Shown here: one piece after another, positions 24,003 to 36,251 of the stretch
Layout: each line of letters begins with the position of its first letter
Numbering within the stretch: position 1 is the first letter of the stretch
From: Acanthaster planci
Taxonomy: Eukaryota > Echinodermata > Asteroidea > Valvatida > Acanthasteridae
Assembly (NCBI RefSeq): GCF_001949145.1
Contig: NW_019091362.1
Coordinates: forward strand, 10,787,306 to 10,851,305
Length of the DNA: 64,000 nucleotides
Reading direction: 5' to 3'
The notes under the pieces: generated by a model
What the model was told of the DNA's origin: nothing
Seen by the model: the letters and a program-made list of their open reading frames with translations, nothing else
The model's database searches: none
Made by a program: the position numbers and the translations under genes

Positions 24003-25199
24003 TCATCGCCTGTGAAAACACTTGCATGCCAAACACCTTTTGAAGGCGTTCCAGTAGTTTTTGTTCATGTAGGCATACAAGTAAGGATTGATACAGCTAT
24101 TAGTCGCTATCGTGTTGTTGATGATGTGGTAAATCGGCACTGCAATGTCCAAGTAGGGCTCTACCAGACTGAGCAGACACCAAGGCAGCCAGCAGCACAT
24201 GTAAGCAAAGAAAATCAGTAGCAGGTTCCTGGTGATTTTCACGCTCTCCTTCGTCGGTCCGCTCCTTTGCACTGCTTTTACAGGTGCTCCTGCTCCCCGG
24301 TTCACCGGTCCTTCTTTCCCCATTTCTAAGGTTGAATGTCCCGAGATCGATGGAATGGGTTTTTCAGGGCCTTTTCTCGAGTCAGTCGGTTTGGGAAAAT
24401 CGAAGCGGGACCTTTTTTGGCCAAGACTTGACTCCCCATCTGTCATTTGACGGCTGATCGTGCCTGCGCTTTCGTCTTGTTTCTTGTGGTCATTGAGACT
24501 CGTCGATACTGTCTCTTTCGCCTTTGTCGTCTGCGTTCCAGTTCTCTTCCCACTTCTCTTTAAACTATGTCCTTGCCAATTTTGCACCTTTCTTTGATGA
24601 GCGCGAACATACATAAAGGTGAGACCGTAGAAAGTCGGTGTAACAACCAGGGCCAAAACCACAGAGACTGCGGCGAGGACCTGCTGGTTGCGTCCAGTGG
24701 TGAAACAGAAATGTGACTTTGGGTGGTAGCCCACGGACCCAAAGCCTGTGTAAGCAGGGAGAAAGACTAACATACTTGTGATGCAGACGGCACAGACCTG
24801 CTGAATGATGTTGAGTGGTTTCGCGGCCTTCCTGTGGAACGCTTCGGATTTGGTCACCCGTAGGAACCGACTCTGCGACAGGTACATTAGCTGCTGAAGA
24901 GAGTAGCCCATGAAGAAGACTATGGCATAAGCTAGGAAGTGACACCAGGACTCCCGGTGGGGCCACTGATCAGGGTAGTACTCTGAGACAATGCGGCAAG
25001 GGAGGATGACCGCCGTTACAACAAGATCCACAGCTGCTAAGATGGTGATGTTGAGTTGTGTTGTTGTTCGTAGAGACGGGGTGGTGGCCACAGCACAGAG
25101 CGCTAGGGAGTTGCCGATAACACCAGCAATGGACACCAAGCCAATCCATACTACATCCACGTAAAAGAGTCCCGGGTAGTCCCTTGGGAAACTCTGCAT
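24003..25199 (-). CDS. GPCR-B: intronless orphan receptor, paralogue of GPCR-A
   Basis: A seven-transmembrane receptor of 398 residues in one exon. It aligns to GPCR-A without gaps over the first 120 residues and again over TM6-TM7. Features: TM1 Asn30 (VIGN), TM2 Asp58 (LAAVDL), TM3-start Cys86, the TM3 end SQSRFLRV in place of DRY (the acidic residue is Ser), TM6 CWLPW, TM7 NSCINPYLY and a short C-tail rich in Cys and basic residues. The third intracellular loop is long and shares little with that of GPCR-A until the GPTKESVKITRNLL segment before TM6. The start ATG matches the N-terminal length of GPCR-A. The gene is convergent with GPCR-A. As no intron interrupts either copy, the pair could come from duplication of an intronless parent or from an old retrocopy. 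Ligand unknown. Confidence 0.93.
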   Translation of the reverse strand: MQSFPRDYPGLFYVDVVWIGLVSIAGVIGNSLALCAVATTPSLRTTTQLNITILAAVDLVVTAVILPCRIVSEYYPDQWPHRESWCHFLAYAIVFFMGYSLQQLMYLSQSRFLRVTKSEAFHRKAAKPLNIIQQVCAVCITSMLVFLPAYTGFGSVGYHPKSHFCFTTGRNQQVLAAVSVVLALVVTPTFYGLTFMYVRAHQRKVQNWQGHSLKRSGKRTGTQTTKAKETVSTSLNDHKKQDESAGTISRQMTDGESSLGQKRSRFDFPKPTDSRKGPEKPIPSISGHSTLEMGKEGPVNRGAGAPVKAVQRSGPTKESVKITRNLLLIFFAYMCCWLPWCLLSLVEPYLDIAVPIYHIINNTIATNSCINPYLYAYMNKNYWNAFKRCLACKCFHRR

Positions 25200-28100
25200 C
25201 GTTGTGCCGATCTTATGATATCGTGATCAAATGACCTGTTTCAGATGAGGCACCAAGGTCTCCGAAGCCTTTTTGCTGCGGCTTGTGTATTTTATTACTT
25301 CAAACTTTTAAAGCCAGTTTTCCTATATGAGAAACAGCAAGAAAAGATACTTGCTATAATCACATAAAGGACACATATTTACTTCAGTCCTACTGTGCAT
25401 CAGGGTACATCGATTCATATATGATTAACGCAATGAGTACATCAAATAAGATGAACTGAAATTAGCTCAAAGTTTTAATAAATATGTGTTTTTTAGATCG
25501 TGCCCCGTCCTTCGGCCGTCCTGGGCTAGCTCCAGTCGAAGAATTGGAAATTCTTTATACACATGCACGCGAAAGCCTTTACGTCAGTACTTTTATTACT
25601 TGCCTAGGCGATGAGATACATCGTTTTTCGGCACCTTCAGTCCAAAATGTGTCATTTTGCGGAAACACTGTCGTACGTATTAAATGACAGCACAAGAGAT
25701 CAGTCTTCAAATCCACGAGAGCTTGGCCTGAAAATGCTCAGGCCATCGTCCTTTCTACGTATTGCACGTTCTGGGTCCTTTAAAGTTACGTAAGGTACAT
25801 ACTATTTGAATTTGTTGTACGTGTATCTATGCTATATTTACCTTTAATTAAAATGCGCATAGAAAGCTTATTTCTCTCTCCTGCAATGTTGTATTCTGAA
25901 TCAAGCTAATTGAAATAGGTCAAAATAATTTTTTGTAAGACTTATTCGACTTGTTACCAAAGTTCGTCTTATGTAGTTTTCTTCAATTCAATTTGTTAAA
26001 TTCAGTTAGTAAAACAAAACGCATGTACTTACTTTCATAAGCAGCTTCGTACAGACAGGCCCAACATGCGAGCATTGGAGCTGTTGTAGTAGGTACAGTA
26101 GTTAGCATGAGACTGGCTGTGTCATGTGTAACGAAGGAATGCCCACTTCTGTTTGCTCTTGGCTACGGTATTGGTTGTGGAGTCGAGTTCCGGCTCGGTG
26201 TTATGGCAGTGTTTACCCCAAGTAGATTATATGCAATTGTGAAATGATGGATGTTAAACCCCGTGTCCTTATTGTATGGCGAGGGACTAGGAGTCGATTA
26301 GTTGTTGGCCAATTGCGCACAGACTCATTATCATTTTTTCCAGAATGTTGCATTTTACGTTAACATTTCATTCACGTGACCCTTTCTGTATAAAAGAAAG
26401 AAAAAACTCCGTCGAGCCGGGATCTCCGCAGTCCGGGCAGCCACGTCACTCATCAGCCAACCAATGAATCATTTCACTCCCAAGCGTCTTTGCCCTTCAC
26501 ATCATGTAGATTCGGGGGTCCCCAACGTAATGTGTTAATCAACATAATCTTCTCTTGTCTTCTTGTCGGAGATGTTTTGTGGTGCATTTTGAATGAAGTT
26601 GTCTTGGGAGGATACATCGAAAAGATCTTAATTAAATGCTAGAACTGCCACATGCAGGGTTATTAATTAGGATTTTAAAAAGAGGAGTATTGCAGGCGTC
26701 GAAAAATCCACGCAGTGAAAGATGCAAGGTTTGAGATGGGTTTGAATTGGTTTCCCATATTTTGCAAGGGTAGAAAGAGAGAAAAAGCAATGTTTGAAGA
26801 GTGATAAATAAAAAATCAAGCGTGAGGAAAATAGGGAAGAGCTAGGTCACCTAAAACTAGGTGGTCGTATTACGTGTATTTGTCAAGAAGTGTAGTCTTG
26901 TCATGGACCATATTTTACGTTTTCATAATTGTCCTAAATCTTTATATTGGGTCAGAGTCAGTTGTTAAAATGTCTCGAAGGTACGAAATACATTATCCAG
27001 AAATATGTACAGATCCGATGTCGGAATAACACACTAACAAGTGTAAATATACAAGCTAGTGTTAAGTTTTGAAGAAAATACAGAAAATCACACTGGCCTA
27101 GTTTCACGTTTTTCATTTGAAAATAACAATTCTATAACATTCCACTTCAAATTGTGTTTTACGTAAAACATTTTCACTGCCGCAATCGGTTGCAAGCTCA
27201 GTTGCAGTGCTATTTGGTTTTTCCTTTGCCAGTAGCATTTACTGGACATTCATAAATACCCAAGCCGTTCCCATTATATGATAGTGAAAGGGTTATTTGA
27301 AGATATGAAGTAAAAGCATTATACAGATTCATAGCAAAATATGAACGCTCTGAATGTTTCTGGACTTGGGCTCGGGTATTAGCTCCGTTCAGCTATAGGG
27401 TATTCAGCTATGGCTCTAGAATGTATAGGGTGAATTACGGCAACCGTTTCCATTAACTCTTTCTTTTTAGATGTACGGTCGAAACAATTACACCGCAGAA
27501 AACCGTAGAAATTTTGGAAAACCCAAAGTGCTTTTTCCCTGGATTTTTCCCCTGGATTTTTCCGCCATCTCGAAAAGAAAAGCAATTCGGTCTAACGTAT
27601 ACGGAAGACGTATGTTTCAATTGAAAAATTCACATTGTAGGTGGTAGTTTTATTATGGATACGTGCTTAGTCAGGAAGGTTTACTCGTAAATGGACATTT
27701 CAGTCAATCCTCATCGGGATTTAGCTTGTCAGTCATTTTTGACTTGATCAAAGTCACTGATGAACTGAGATGTATTGCCAACGTCAGTGGCTGTAGTTTT
27801 GTTTCACGTTAATGTTCAAGGGACACCATTTTGGGCGACAGAACAAGACAATAACAGTGAACGGTTTCTCTAAAGCGATATTTTGTACGTTGATGTCTTT
27901 GTGGGGAAAAGAGCCAGAACAAAAGTATTAATGACGATGCACGTCCTTTTCTCAGTGCGTTGCCATGGAAATCAAGTTTTCCACAACGAAACAGGCCCGT
28001 TTCCTGCCCATTGCATACGCATGAAAGAAAAGAGGGTGGCTGACGTTGCGTAAGCCTAAACCTTAGAGGAAGGGGTCCAAGCCAACGCAGAAGTATTCAC

Positions 28101-28874
28101 GCGAAGCGAAAAAAAGTTTGCAATAAACGTCTGCGTGAAATTTATTCCCTGCCTTTATAACTTTAGTGTGCCTAAAAGAACAGTTTTTACATGTCAACAT
28201 TTTACAGAAAGAGGTTTCCTATGGCATGAAATGATGCTAGAGTAGGTAGTCTTGGAGGCAAAAGGAAATTTATGCGTATTTGTATGCGTATTAATACAAG
28301 CGTACGGCGATACCGGATGTTGTTAACACCGTTTATGCTTAATTGTAGAGATACTGTGTAAGTATATACAGGGTGTTGCTACCACCGCATATGCCCTGTC
28401 AGTTTAACTTAGAGGAGGGGGTGTAAAAATCGGAACCTTGTGCAAACAAATGGACTCTTTTTTCAGAGGTTTCAGAAACGTGCCGACCATCTTGCAGCGG
28501 CTAAGGTTTTTACACAGGGTGGGTGGTGGGTGAGTGTAGGTGAAAATGTTTCCAGTATAACCGGGATTTAATTCAACAGATGTGACAAAACTGTGAGCAT
28601 TTTATGAACTTTTATGAAAAAACTTTTATTTCACAGGTCAGAGCAGAAAAATTTAAAATTTTGAACAGTTTTTGGCCTTGTTATACACTTTGAAATTTGC
28701 TTCATTACGAATTTTTTAACTACTGTAATAATGCTAATATATTAAAATATTTTGATGTCGGTTTGAAGGTTAAAATTTACAAAATCTCTTTGTATCCCGT
28801 TGCTACGATAAGGTTTCTCCAGGAATATAATGGATTTCTACTTATTTTGAATCTCCTAAATTCCAAGTGTAATT
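25200..28874. other. Intergenic, 5' flank of GPCR-B, no gene recognised
   Basis: AT-rich sequence without recognisable coding. It should hold the promoter of GPCR-B, which reads leftward. A TATA-like TGTATAAAAG at about 26386-26396 points rightward, away from GPCR-B, and has no gene after it. Confidence 0.4.
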
Positions 28875-29544
28875 GGCAAGATTTTTTCTTATGATACTAG
28901 CATACAACCAATTTTCAATAGATGACATAATCTGAATGAGTTTACATTCAGTTTTAGAAAGGCTTCACTATTCGTATTTACCTGCCCCGCCCTAGGGGTG
29001 TTTTTGACCAGTTAGATGTCGACATATATAATATGCCTTATGCAATAATTTGCCTGTCAAAAACACCCCTGTCAGGTCAGTCGCGATCGCTTGGACGCTG
29101 TATTCCTTCGCTGGAGCGCTGTTTCTATAAACATCTGTGTACCGCTTTTAACAAACGAGAGTTTCACAGAAAAGTACCCCTGTACTGATCTTTCAATGTA
29201 GACAACTTCAGGCTATCAACGGCCTTTACTCTTCGCTACTGGTGGTCATTTTGGCTGTGGGCGATAAAATATTACGGTCGATTAATTAATTATATTCTGG
29301 GGCTGATTGCACAGCTTCATAACCAGATGCATAGCCAGCAACCGGAGCACTTTGCAGGACTTTGTAGAATGAACTCTTTTTACAATTCAGTGTTTATCTA
29401 ACAGTAGTGTCATCGAATTCGGTCCATGCAATGCATCCATACTTAAGTGAAATGATACAATGATTTTCAGCCTGAAAACAGTCTTACATGCTTTCATTCT
29501 ATCAGGTTCTGGAAGTAAGACTCACTGTCTACATTGTGAAAGAC

Positions 29545-29800
29545 TTAAAAAACCACTCGATGAGAGTTTTAAAATAATCTACAAAGAAAAATACCAAATC
29601 TTAAAAGGTTGAAAATCACACGAAAAGACTGAAATTTCCACTTTGTTTTAAAGAGCCATTAAAAAATTTGTGCAGGATAACTCAAAAAGAGTTGTCCTTT
29701 ATGTGGCTCCTCTTTTGGTGTGATTCTCACGTTTTAACTCTTTTAAGAGTAGTGATTACTTTTACGGAGTGGATTTTTAAGGGTTTTTGAACTTGCGTTT
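29545..29800. repeat. Imperfect foldback element in the 3' flank of GPCR-C
   Basis: Left-arm words (AGAGTTTTAAAA, AAAATCACACGAAAAGA, AGAGCCAT) reappear as complements on the right (ATGTGGCTCC, TCTTTTGGTGTGATT, TTTTAACTCTTT), centred near 29690. The counterpart in the second duplication copy is about 42270-42500. The arms are imperfect, so this is an old foldback or MITE-like insertion that predates the duplication. Confidence 0.5.
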
Positions 29801-30824
29801 TCACTCTGTTGCCGTTAGAGAGTAGCTTGCTAGAACAGTATTCAAGCAGTTCCACCGCTTTCTTCACTTTTCGTTCTAATGCCTTTGCTAAATAATGGTA
29901 GCTAGTTAGTATGAACTTGTGGACATATTTCTAAAAATCATCCAGTGATTATTCGAGTTCGTTACATTTAGTGGGTCTTTCATTATAGAAAAGATAGCAC
30001 AAGGTGGGTCTTTTTAATTCAGACAATACAATAACTTGTTTATCATTTTATGTTATCGCAGTGCAAAGCAGTGGGGTCAGGCCAGACTAAACTATCACAC
30101 AGAAATGCAGTAGTCCCCCACAGTAAGTAAATAGAGTAATAAAAAATACACACATGAGTGTTCACAGTAGTTGGAATGTGACGTACAACATAAGCTTTAG
30201 TTACAATATACACGTCAGTCACTCTCTGAATGATATCTGTTTGTGTGGTATAGCTTTTGTGTTTTTGTTTCATTTTTACAAGCTTGCAAGGAAACTCAAC
30301 GGTTAATAACCTTATTGTAAAAATAAAAGTAGGCCTACAAATAAGATATACAACAGCTATATACACAGATATTTATACAGCAGCTTTTCTTCAAAAACAC
30401 CGTTTCTAGCTTGTTCAACAAAGAACCTGTAACTTGTTTACAACGGCCTATGGATCGATCCAATTTCAGTGACTTATAACGTTGACGTGCGCATGTTTTC
30501 TTGGATTATGTAAACACAAATGAAACCGTTTACTTTAAGTGTTCAAAAACCGGATGAACAAGTGCATTTACTGTCAGTGACGCTGATTATAACAATAAGG
30601 AACACAACTGTGTAAAGTTCTCATTGAGTAGTGACAATATTCCCACAGTAAATCCGAGAATACTGATATAAAAATACAACAGATACAAAAAAATCATTTT
30701 CTGCTATGAGATCGATTCAGTTCAGTAATGAGATTTGAACTTCCTTTTGAGTCTTCCTTTTTAAGTAATAATTTCCTGTTCTTATACTCTGTTCCTTTGG
30801 ATCCCCAAGGTCTTGGAAGGTCGC

Positions 30825-31718
30825 TTAAGCTTTGACATTGACGCATTCTGTCTCGCTGACGACACCATCTTGGTCGAACTCAGCGTAGCGATCCAAATGA
30901 TCGGAAGCCGGTGCCTGCCGGCACAGACGGGACCGAACAAAACGCACAAGTGGCTTCCGGTGCGCAGCGCTGATAGTAAACACCACGATCGGATTCAGCA
31001 AGGAATTGACGTAAACCACGACATTGGATATCTCAATAAGGGTTGAAAATAACTCGTAAGAGACATTTAAAGTCTCGTATATATCTCCGTATAAGAAATG
31101 CAAGATTATGACATGTTTGGGAAGCCAACAGATTGCAAAAGAGATGTTGAGAATAAGCACAACTATGGCAAGGCGGCGCCTGGCGCGCACGGTGGCTGAG
31201 CTGGCTGGCGTGCCTCGCGTCAAAGTAATAGCCATGCTTACATAGCAGCATGTAATCACGAGCAAAGGAATCACATACTTCAGCACGAAACCCGCAGTAA
31301 AAAAGCCTCTGGCAACGTAGTCGTGCCACCATGGTAGGATGTGGCAAATGGAAAGGTATGGGCTATAACGTTCGACTGAGGACCACACCAAAACGGGTAC
31401 AGTCCACAAGAGGGAGAACAGCCAGACGATCAGGAGGATAATGATAGAGCGTTTGGCGTGTACGTTCCAGCAGATGGAGCAAAATCGCTCAATGCTGACA
31501 GCTGTCAGAGACGCAACAGATAGCGCCATGGCTAGGCTCCACGAACTGCCGCTGACTTTGCAGAGAAAGTTCCCAAAGGAGTTGTCAGGCCAATTCAAGA
31601 CGAAGTGATGCACAAGTTCAGAAGGTACGGAAAAGACGAACATGATCATGTCGGCCAGGGCTAAGTTCCCGACGAGGATGTTGGAAACAGTGCGTAGGTA
31701 CTGATTACCTAGAATTAC
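30825..31718 (-). CDS. GPCR-C main exon: peptide-receptor-like, TM2 to C-tail
   Basis: This 894-base exon encodes 297 residues plus the stop. It starts at the acceptor CTCTGACAG|GTAATT in phase 0 and gives the part from intracellular loop 1 onward. Visible are TM2 Asp (NLALAD), the TM3-start Cys (FLCKVSG), the TM3 end SIERF (Glu-Arg-Phe as the DRY variant), the loop-2 Cys (SICHILPW), TM6 FAICWLP, TM7 NSLLNPIVVF (NPxxF rather than NPxxY) and Cys residues after TM7 suited to palmitoylation (RSRLCRQ). The layout fits the peptide-receptor branch of rhodopsin-type receptors (bombesin/galanin/TRH-like), but the ligand is not predictable. It joins to the TM1 exon at 36252-36394 across a 4533-base intron, again in phase 0. 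The near-identical copy is GPCR-D. Open frames in other phases here are shadows. Confidence 0.92.
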   Translation of the reverse strand, partial: VILGNQYLRTVSNILVGNLALADMIMFVFSVPSELVHHFVLNWPDNSFGNFLCKVSGSSWSLAMALSVASLTAVSIERFCSICWNVHAKRSIIILLIVWLFSLLWTVPVLVWSSVERYSPYLSICHILPWWHDYVARGFFTAGFVLKYVIPLLVITCCYVSMAITLTRGTPASSATVRARRRLAIVVLILNISFAICWLPKHVIILHFLYGDIYETLNVSYELFSTLIEISNVVVYVNSLLNPIVVFTISAAHRKPLVRFVRSRLCRQAPASDHLDRYAEFDQDGVVSETECVNVKA

Positions 31719-34700
31719 CTGTCAGAGACAAAAAACAGCTTTATGCCAAACATTAAGGGAGCAAGGGCCTATGGAAAAAACACTGTATTAACAGTGACTG
31801 GGTATTATGTAAAGCATTTCTGAAGACTTTTGGCAACAGGAAAATATGTGCCCGTACTATCAGTAACGTAACCGTGTAAGGTTTTTGAGTTAAGCTACAC
31901 CATTGGTAAAAGCGCAACGATGGAACTGCCGCGCCAAATAAACATTAAATATCTCAGCCGAAAGAAAGAAAATAAGAGCCTCAGCTAATCTGTGAAAACA
32001 TGCCTACCCAGAATACTGCTGTTTTTGAGAAAACAGACATTTTCTTTTTAACCATGGTTGGCCGACCATGGTTTGAAAGTTCGTTTTGTTTTACATCACA
32101 TCCGTCAATTGGAGCCAGTTTTTTATGTATCACAGTTGTGTGCAACTGCTGTAGGAGGGTGAAGAAATGGATAATACAAAAACAATCCAGCTAAATTCAC
32201 TGAGTGCATTATAAACTGACAGAAAAGGAAAACAAATGTAAGATACAGAGAAAAAGAGGATGAGTATCAGTTCGAAACCTCTTTAATGTCACCTAAATTG
32301 TCACATAATGACGTCATCATCCCATGATGTCATTTTTGTCTGAATTACTTCCCATTCAAGCCATCTGCCAAGTGTCAACCGAATTGGGCTCGTACTTCAT
32401 GAGATATAGTGCTATAAAGAGTGCTCCTTTAATGTCATCTGATGACGTCATCATCCCATGATGTCAATTTGGGTGTAAAATCACTTCCCTTTTTGGCTAC
32501 TGTAAGGTTTCACCCATTCGGACATGTTTTCCACGAGATATTAGTTCTTTCAAGAACTTTTCGCGCCTTTAATGTCATGTGACCTGTCATCCGATGACGT
32601 CATCATCACACGATTCCAATTTTCCTCTGTACCTAATCCCTTTCTAGCTATCTCCGTAGTTCCAACCCAATCAGACATATACATACTCCAGGAGATATAG
32701 TGCTCTGAAGTTTGCTCCTTTAATGTGATGTCATGTGACACCTGATGACGTCGTTATGACGAATTTGTTTTGATACCCTCTTCTGATGCACTAAGAGTGT
32801 GCACTAATATGATGTCAGTCAAATCAGCAACAGCGCCAAAGTCTGGCTGTTGAAAAACTATGTTGAACATTTAAATACACCACTCAGAAAAGTTAAGGAC
32901 CACATCTTCATTAACTTGTACTTTCTTCCAAGCAATGAGTGGGGTCTAGTTCTTTCATTTTTTGTTTGTCTAGATGGTGTTCAAATTGGAACAAAAAAAT
33001 TTAAAAGTTTCAAAACATCAATGCACATTTTCAGCAGTAAAATACCTCATATTAAAAACGATACACAAAATAAAAATTGGTCCTTAACTTGTTTTAGTGT
33101 ATTCAAATTCAGAAGTAATTCATGTGATAAAGTCATCATGACATGACATCATGATGGTGTAGGACTATCCTTGAACAATTATGACAGTTATTATCATTAT
33201 GACAGTTGTGTTTCTGGACCCCCTCCAGCTGGTGGGTGAAGACTGTGGATCTAACATTGATTCAGTAAGGTCGAGCATAGGGCCACAGTCTGGCTGTTAA
33301 AAACGTGTACAAAACCTATGGGGAAAAATTAAATGTTCAAAACTCAAATGTAAATCCCTTGATGATGTCATCATGACGAATTTCTTCTATGACCATTCTT
33401 GGTTGATTATCTCAAGGTCTCCCAAGTCTGAAAACAATCAGGTGTACAAAATAACCAAACTCCCCTTGGAAAAAAAGACGTGTACAAACCCACGGAGAAA
33501 ACGAGAGCTTCTGTTTATTTGCAACAGAATACAGGGCTTTTTAATATTTCTAAATTTTGACAAAAATGCACCAGACATGTATGTGACCAGCTCCACGAAA
33601 ATGGTACTAGGGGACTTTTTTTTCAAAATGAGTTACAGACACATTTGAATTGGTCACATTGTAAGCTTTAACTCGGTGTAGGTTTGAACCCTGTGGCATT
33701 TTGTAATCTGGAGATACAGTGATTTTTGCATAAGCATATCATACACGTTTAACAAAATTGCTTTAAGAGCTAAAGCCCTAAAAACACAGGAAGTGGAAAA
33801 AGAAATCAGCCAAGAAGGAAGTCTCTTAATACCCACAGCAACAGTTAGGTTTCTGGTATGAATTGTGAAACTATAGATATAATAGACGCCAATAAACAAA
33901 GAAGTAAAAAATCACCCTGTCCACATACAAAAGCCCCTAGTGTGAAAAAGCACAGTGTCCCTTAATACCCTGTTTCGCAGAGTGGGTCACATATGAATAT
34001 TTCTATTATTCAGTACTTGATACACAGAATGTATAAAACTCAATGGGATATGCTTTAAAGCATGCACATTTAATGTCACGTGACTTGTCAACTGATGACG
34101 TCATCACCAAATCAGGTCAATTTTCGTCAATAACATTTTATTTATCCAGGGTGTGCCCAAACAGTTTGTTAGAACTGATTTCCATTGGGGCACTGCAGAC
34201 ACTCATAAAAAGGCTACATTACATGTACAATAAAAAACAAAGCTTTAAAATCAGTCACCTTCACAACGGTATACATATACTAACAATGTACAGCAAAACA
34301 CATGAAACATTAACAAAAGGAAATTTGTTAAAAAGACAAAGTACCGTACACAATAAACGAACAACAAAAAGTATTACACTGCAACAGTGACACCCATGCT
34401 TATTTGGGAATAGATAAAATCCTGAAAAAAAATCGAACCTTAGGTTTGTGGAACAAACAAGAACAGGAAATGTCCTTTCAGGACCTGGAAGAAAATTTAA
34501 TTCAAAGCCACCTCGTCCTGCGACTCCGTTAAATTCACCTTTTCCCGTTAAATTTGCAATCCATAAATGTCTTTTACATTTATGTTTGACGACGTGCCAA
34601 TTTGAATGGGCTCAAAGAAGACATAGTTCTAACAAAAAGAAGACATAGTTCTAAGTTGAGCAAATCTGCTAAGTTTCAACCCAGTGGGACATGTACTTCA

Positions 34701-36251
34701 GGAGAAATGTGACTTAGGAGTTTGCATCTTTAATGCCATGTCATTTGACAACCGATGACGTCATTATAACAATTTTGTTCTTGGACCCTCTCTAGCTGGT
34801 GGGCTAAGAATGTGCACCTAATACTCGGTCAGATCGATAGCAGTGCCGAAATCCTTCTTTTGACAAACGTGTACAAACCATGTGGAAAAAATATAATATT
34901 CAAAATTATAATAAATCAGATGATGACGTCATGATTCGGCATACATCTCAGATGGTAGTCTATGTGCCGGGTTTGAAGGGGAGCAGCCTCAAGGAAGAGG
35001 CAAAAGTGTTATGTGTATGGGGGAAAAATTGAAAGAAGAAGAAAAAAGTTACGGAAACAAAAGCTGTTTTGGCTAAAAAAATTAAGAAAAAACAAATGCA
35101 TTTTCGACCGTTGTCCGGAACAGTTAAAACAATCATGACAAAAAGAGTAAATTTTCGCAAACTGCAAACCCCCCCCCCGAAAAAAAATCTCGACAAAGAT
35201 GCGAAAAAGCCGTAAAACTTAAAAGCAATAGCTGTTTCGGCGGTGTAGCCGAAGCAGCAAAAGAAAGTCAGTGCGGTAATGTTCATCTTGGTGCTGTTTC
35301 AAGCACGATATGACATGCTCGAGCTGCAAGGATCCATTCTTTGTGGTAGCAACCACGTTTGTGGTGGCAACCACGCTTCCACTGCCTGATTGCCCGCACT
35401 GAGTTTAGAGATTGAAGAAAAAACCTGGAGTAAATATCTCAACAGCCGACAGAGCTCGCAAAGCAAAATCACTCAATCTTAACGCTCGGCGTAAAGAGAA
35501 CTTGGCCCTTTCATGTTGATGCCAACGTATAGCGAGTAGACAAATTATTGTTGAAGACCAACGGTTAGGCCTATTGTAACACACCCAGCAAGACGATAGG
35601 TAGAAAAACACAAGGACCATGCAGCAATATGTGGTAGGGAATCAAACAAAACAAGTTTGCCCTGCCTGTGTAGACGAACTCTAGAAATAAAAGTAGATAC
35701 GCATTGGTCACTACAGACCACATAATGCGTCATTGCAATGGCGCAGCAGCGATGACAGCAGGTTCGATGAGAAAACAAGAATGCGCTATTACTAAAGCGA
35801 GAGAGAGCGCACGACAAACCAGCGGAGAAAAATATGTTTGTGTGACCTGTGGAAGGCCGTTGACGATAACTTTTACAACTGGTCACATTTTTTAGCACAA
35901 GCACAAACGAAGCATGGGAGGGAGTGAGGAGGCAGATTTCAAAAAGAGAGAGAAACAAATAGGAAGGATTTAAATTTCACATGTTTGCTTGAAAATGCCT
36001 TGGAAACAGATGTCTGTTGATGTTAATGGTATATGGTCGACCCCTTCTCAAAAAGGGATTTTCTGTTGTATATGCTTTGCACGGCCGTGATTGGGACGGA
36101 AGACCGATGGACAACACCCTAGCGGCATAATGGTTAAAAAAAGAGAAACAATGGGGCTATTGTAGAGTAATAAGGCTTTGTTCCTTCAAGACTTAGTGAC
36201 TGTGAGAAGTGTGAAACTGGTTTCACTTCAAAACGAAACCGACCAACTTAC
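31719..36251 (-). other. Large intron of GPCR-C
   Basis: The intron runs from the donor ACC|GTAAGT (minus strand, 36251) to the acceptor TGACAG at 31719. At 4533 bases it is more than five times the matching intron of GPCR-D (851 bases). Much of the excess is the TGACGTCA-bearing repeat array at 32280-35250. No exon with consistent phase was seen inside it; the 137-codon minus-strand frame at 35545-35958 does not look like protein. Confidence 0.75.
32280..35250. repeat. Degenerate array of TGACGTCA-bearing repeat units
   Basis: Units start with CTTTAATGTCATGTGAC-like words and carry GATGACGTCATCAT with GACGAATTT. Exact TGACGTCA copies lie at 32309, 32443, 32595, 34096, 34756 and 34924; near-matches lie at about 32744 and 33362. 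Longer units add GGACCCTC..AGCTGGTGGG, GTGCACTAAT, CAGTGCCGAAA and AAACCTATGGGGAAAAA. The array ends in AAAAGCTGTTTTGGC and AGCTGTTTCGGC, as does the related repeat ending near 10060. The 32.3-32.8 kb part has short spacing (about 130-150 bases between palindromes). Confidence 0.75.

Larger units (their letters stand above)
28875..31740. repeat. Segmental duplication, copy 1
   Basis: This block corresponds to 41608-44495 at an offset of about 12.75 kb. It covers the main exon of GPCR-C and about 1.95 kb of its 3' flank. Matching landmarks include ATGTCGACA, GGGCGATAAAATATT, CGGTCGATTAATTA, TGTGGCTCC, CTCTTTTGGTGTGATT and GTTATCGCAGTGCAAAGCAG. Clear similarity stops shortly after the splice acceptor of the main exon (AGAGACAAAAAA). 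By eye the non-coding part is roughly 75-85% alike. Confidence 0.85.

Noticed and set aside
24565-24966. 133-codon minus-strand frame inside GPCR-B
   Set aside because: It is in a different phase from a clearly conserved receptor and its composition is that of a shadow frame.
35545-35958. 137-codon minus-strand frame in the GPCR-C intron
   Set aside because: It has no recognisable domain and lies near repeats. Its length alone is not convincing in 64 kb.
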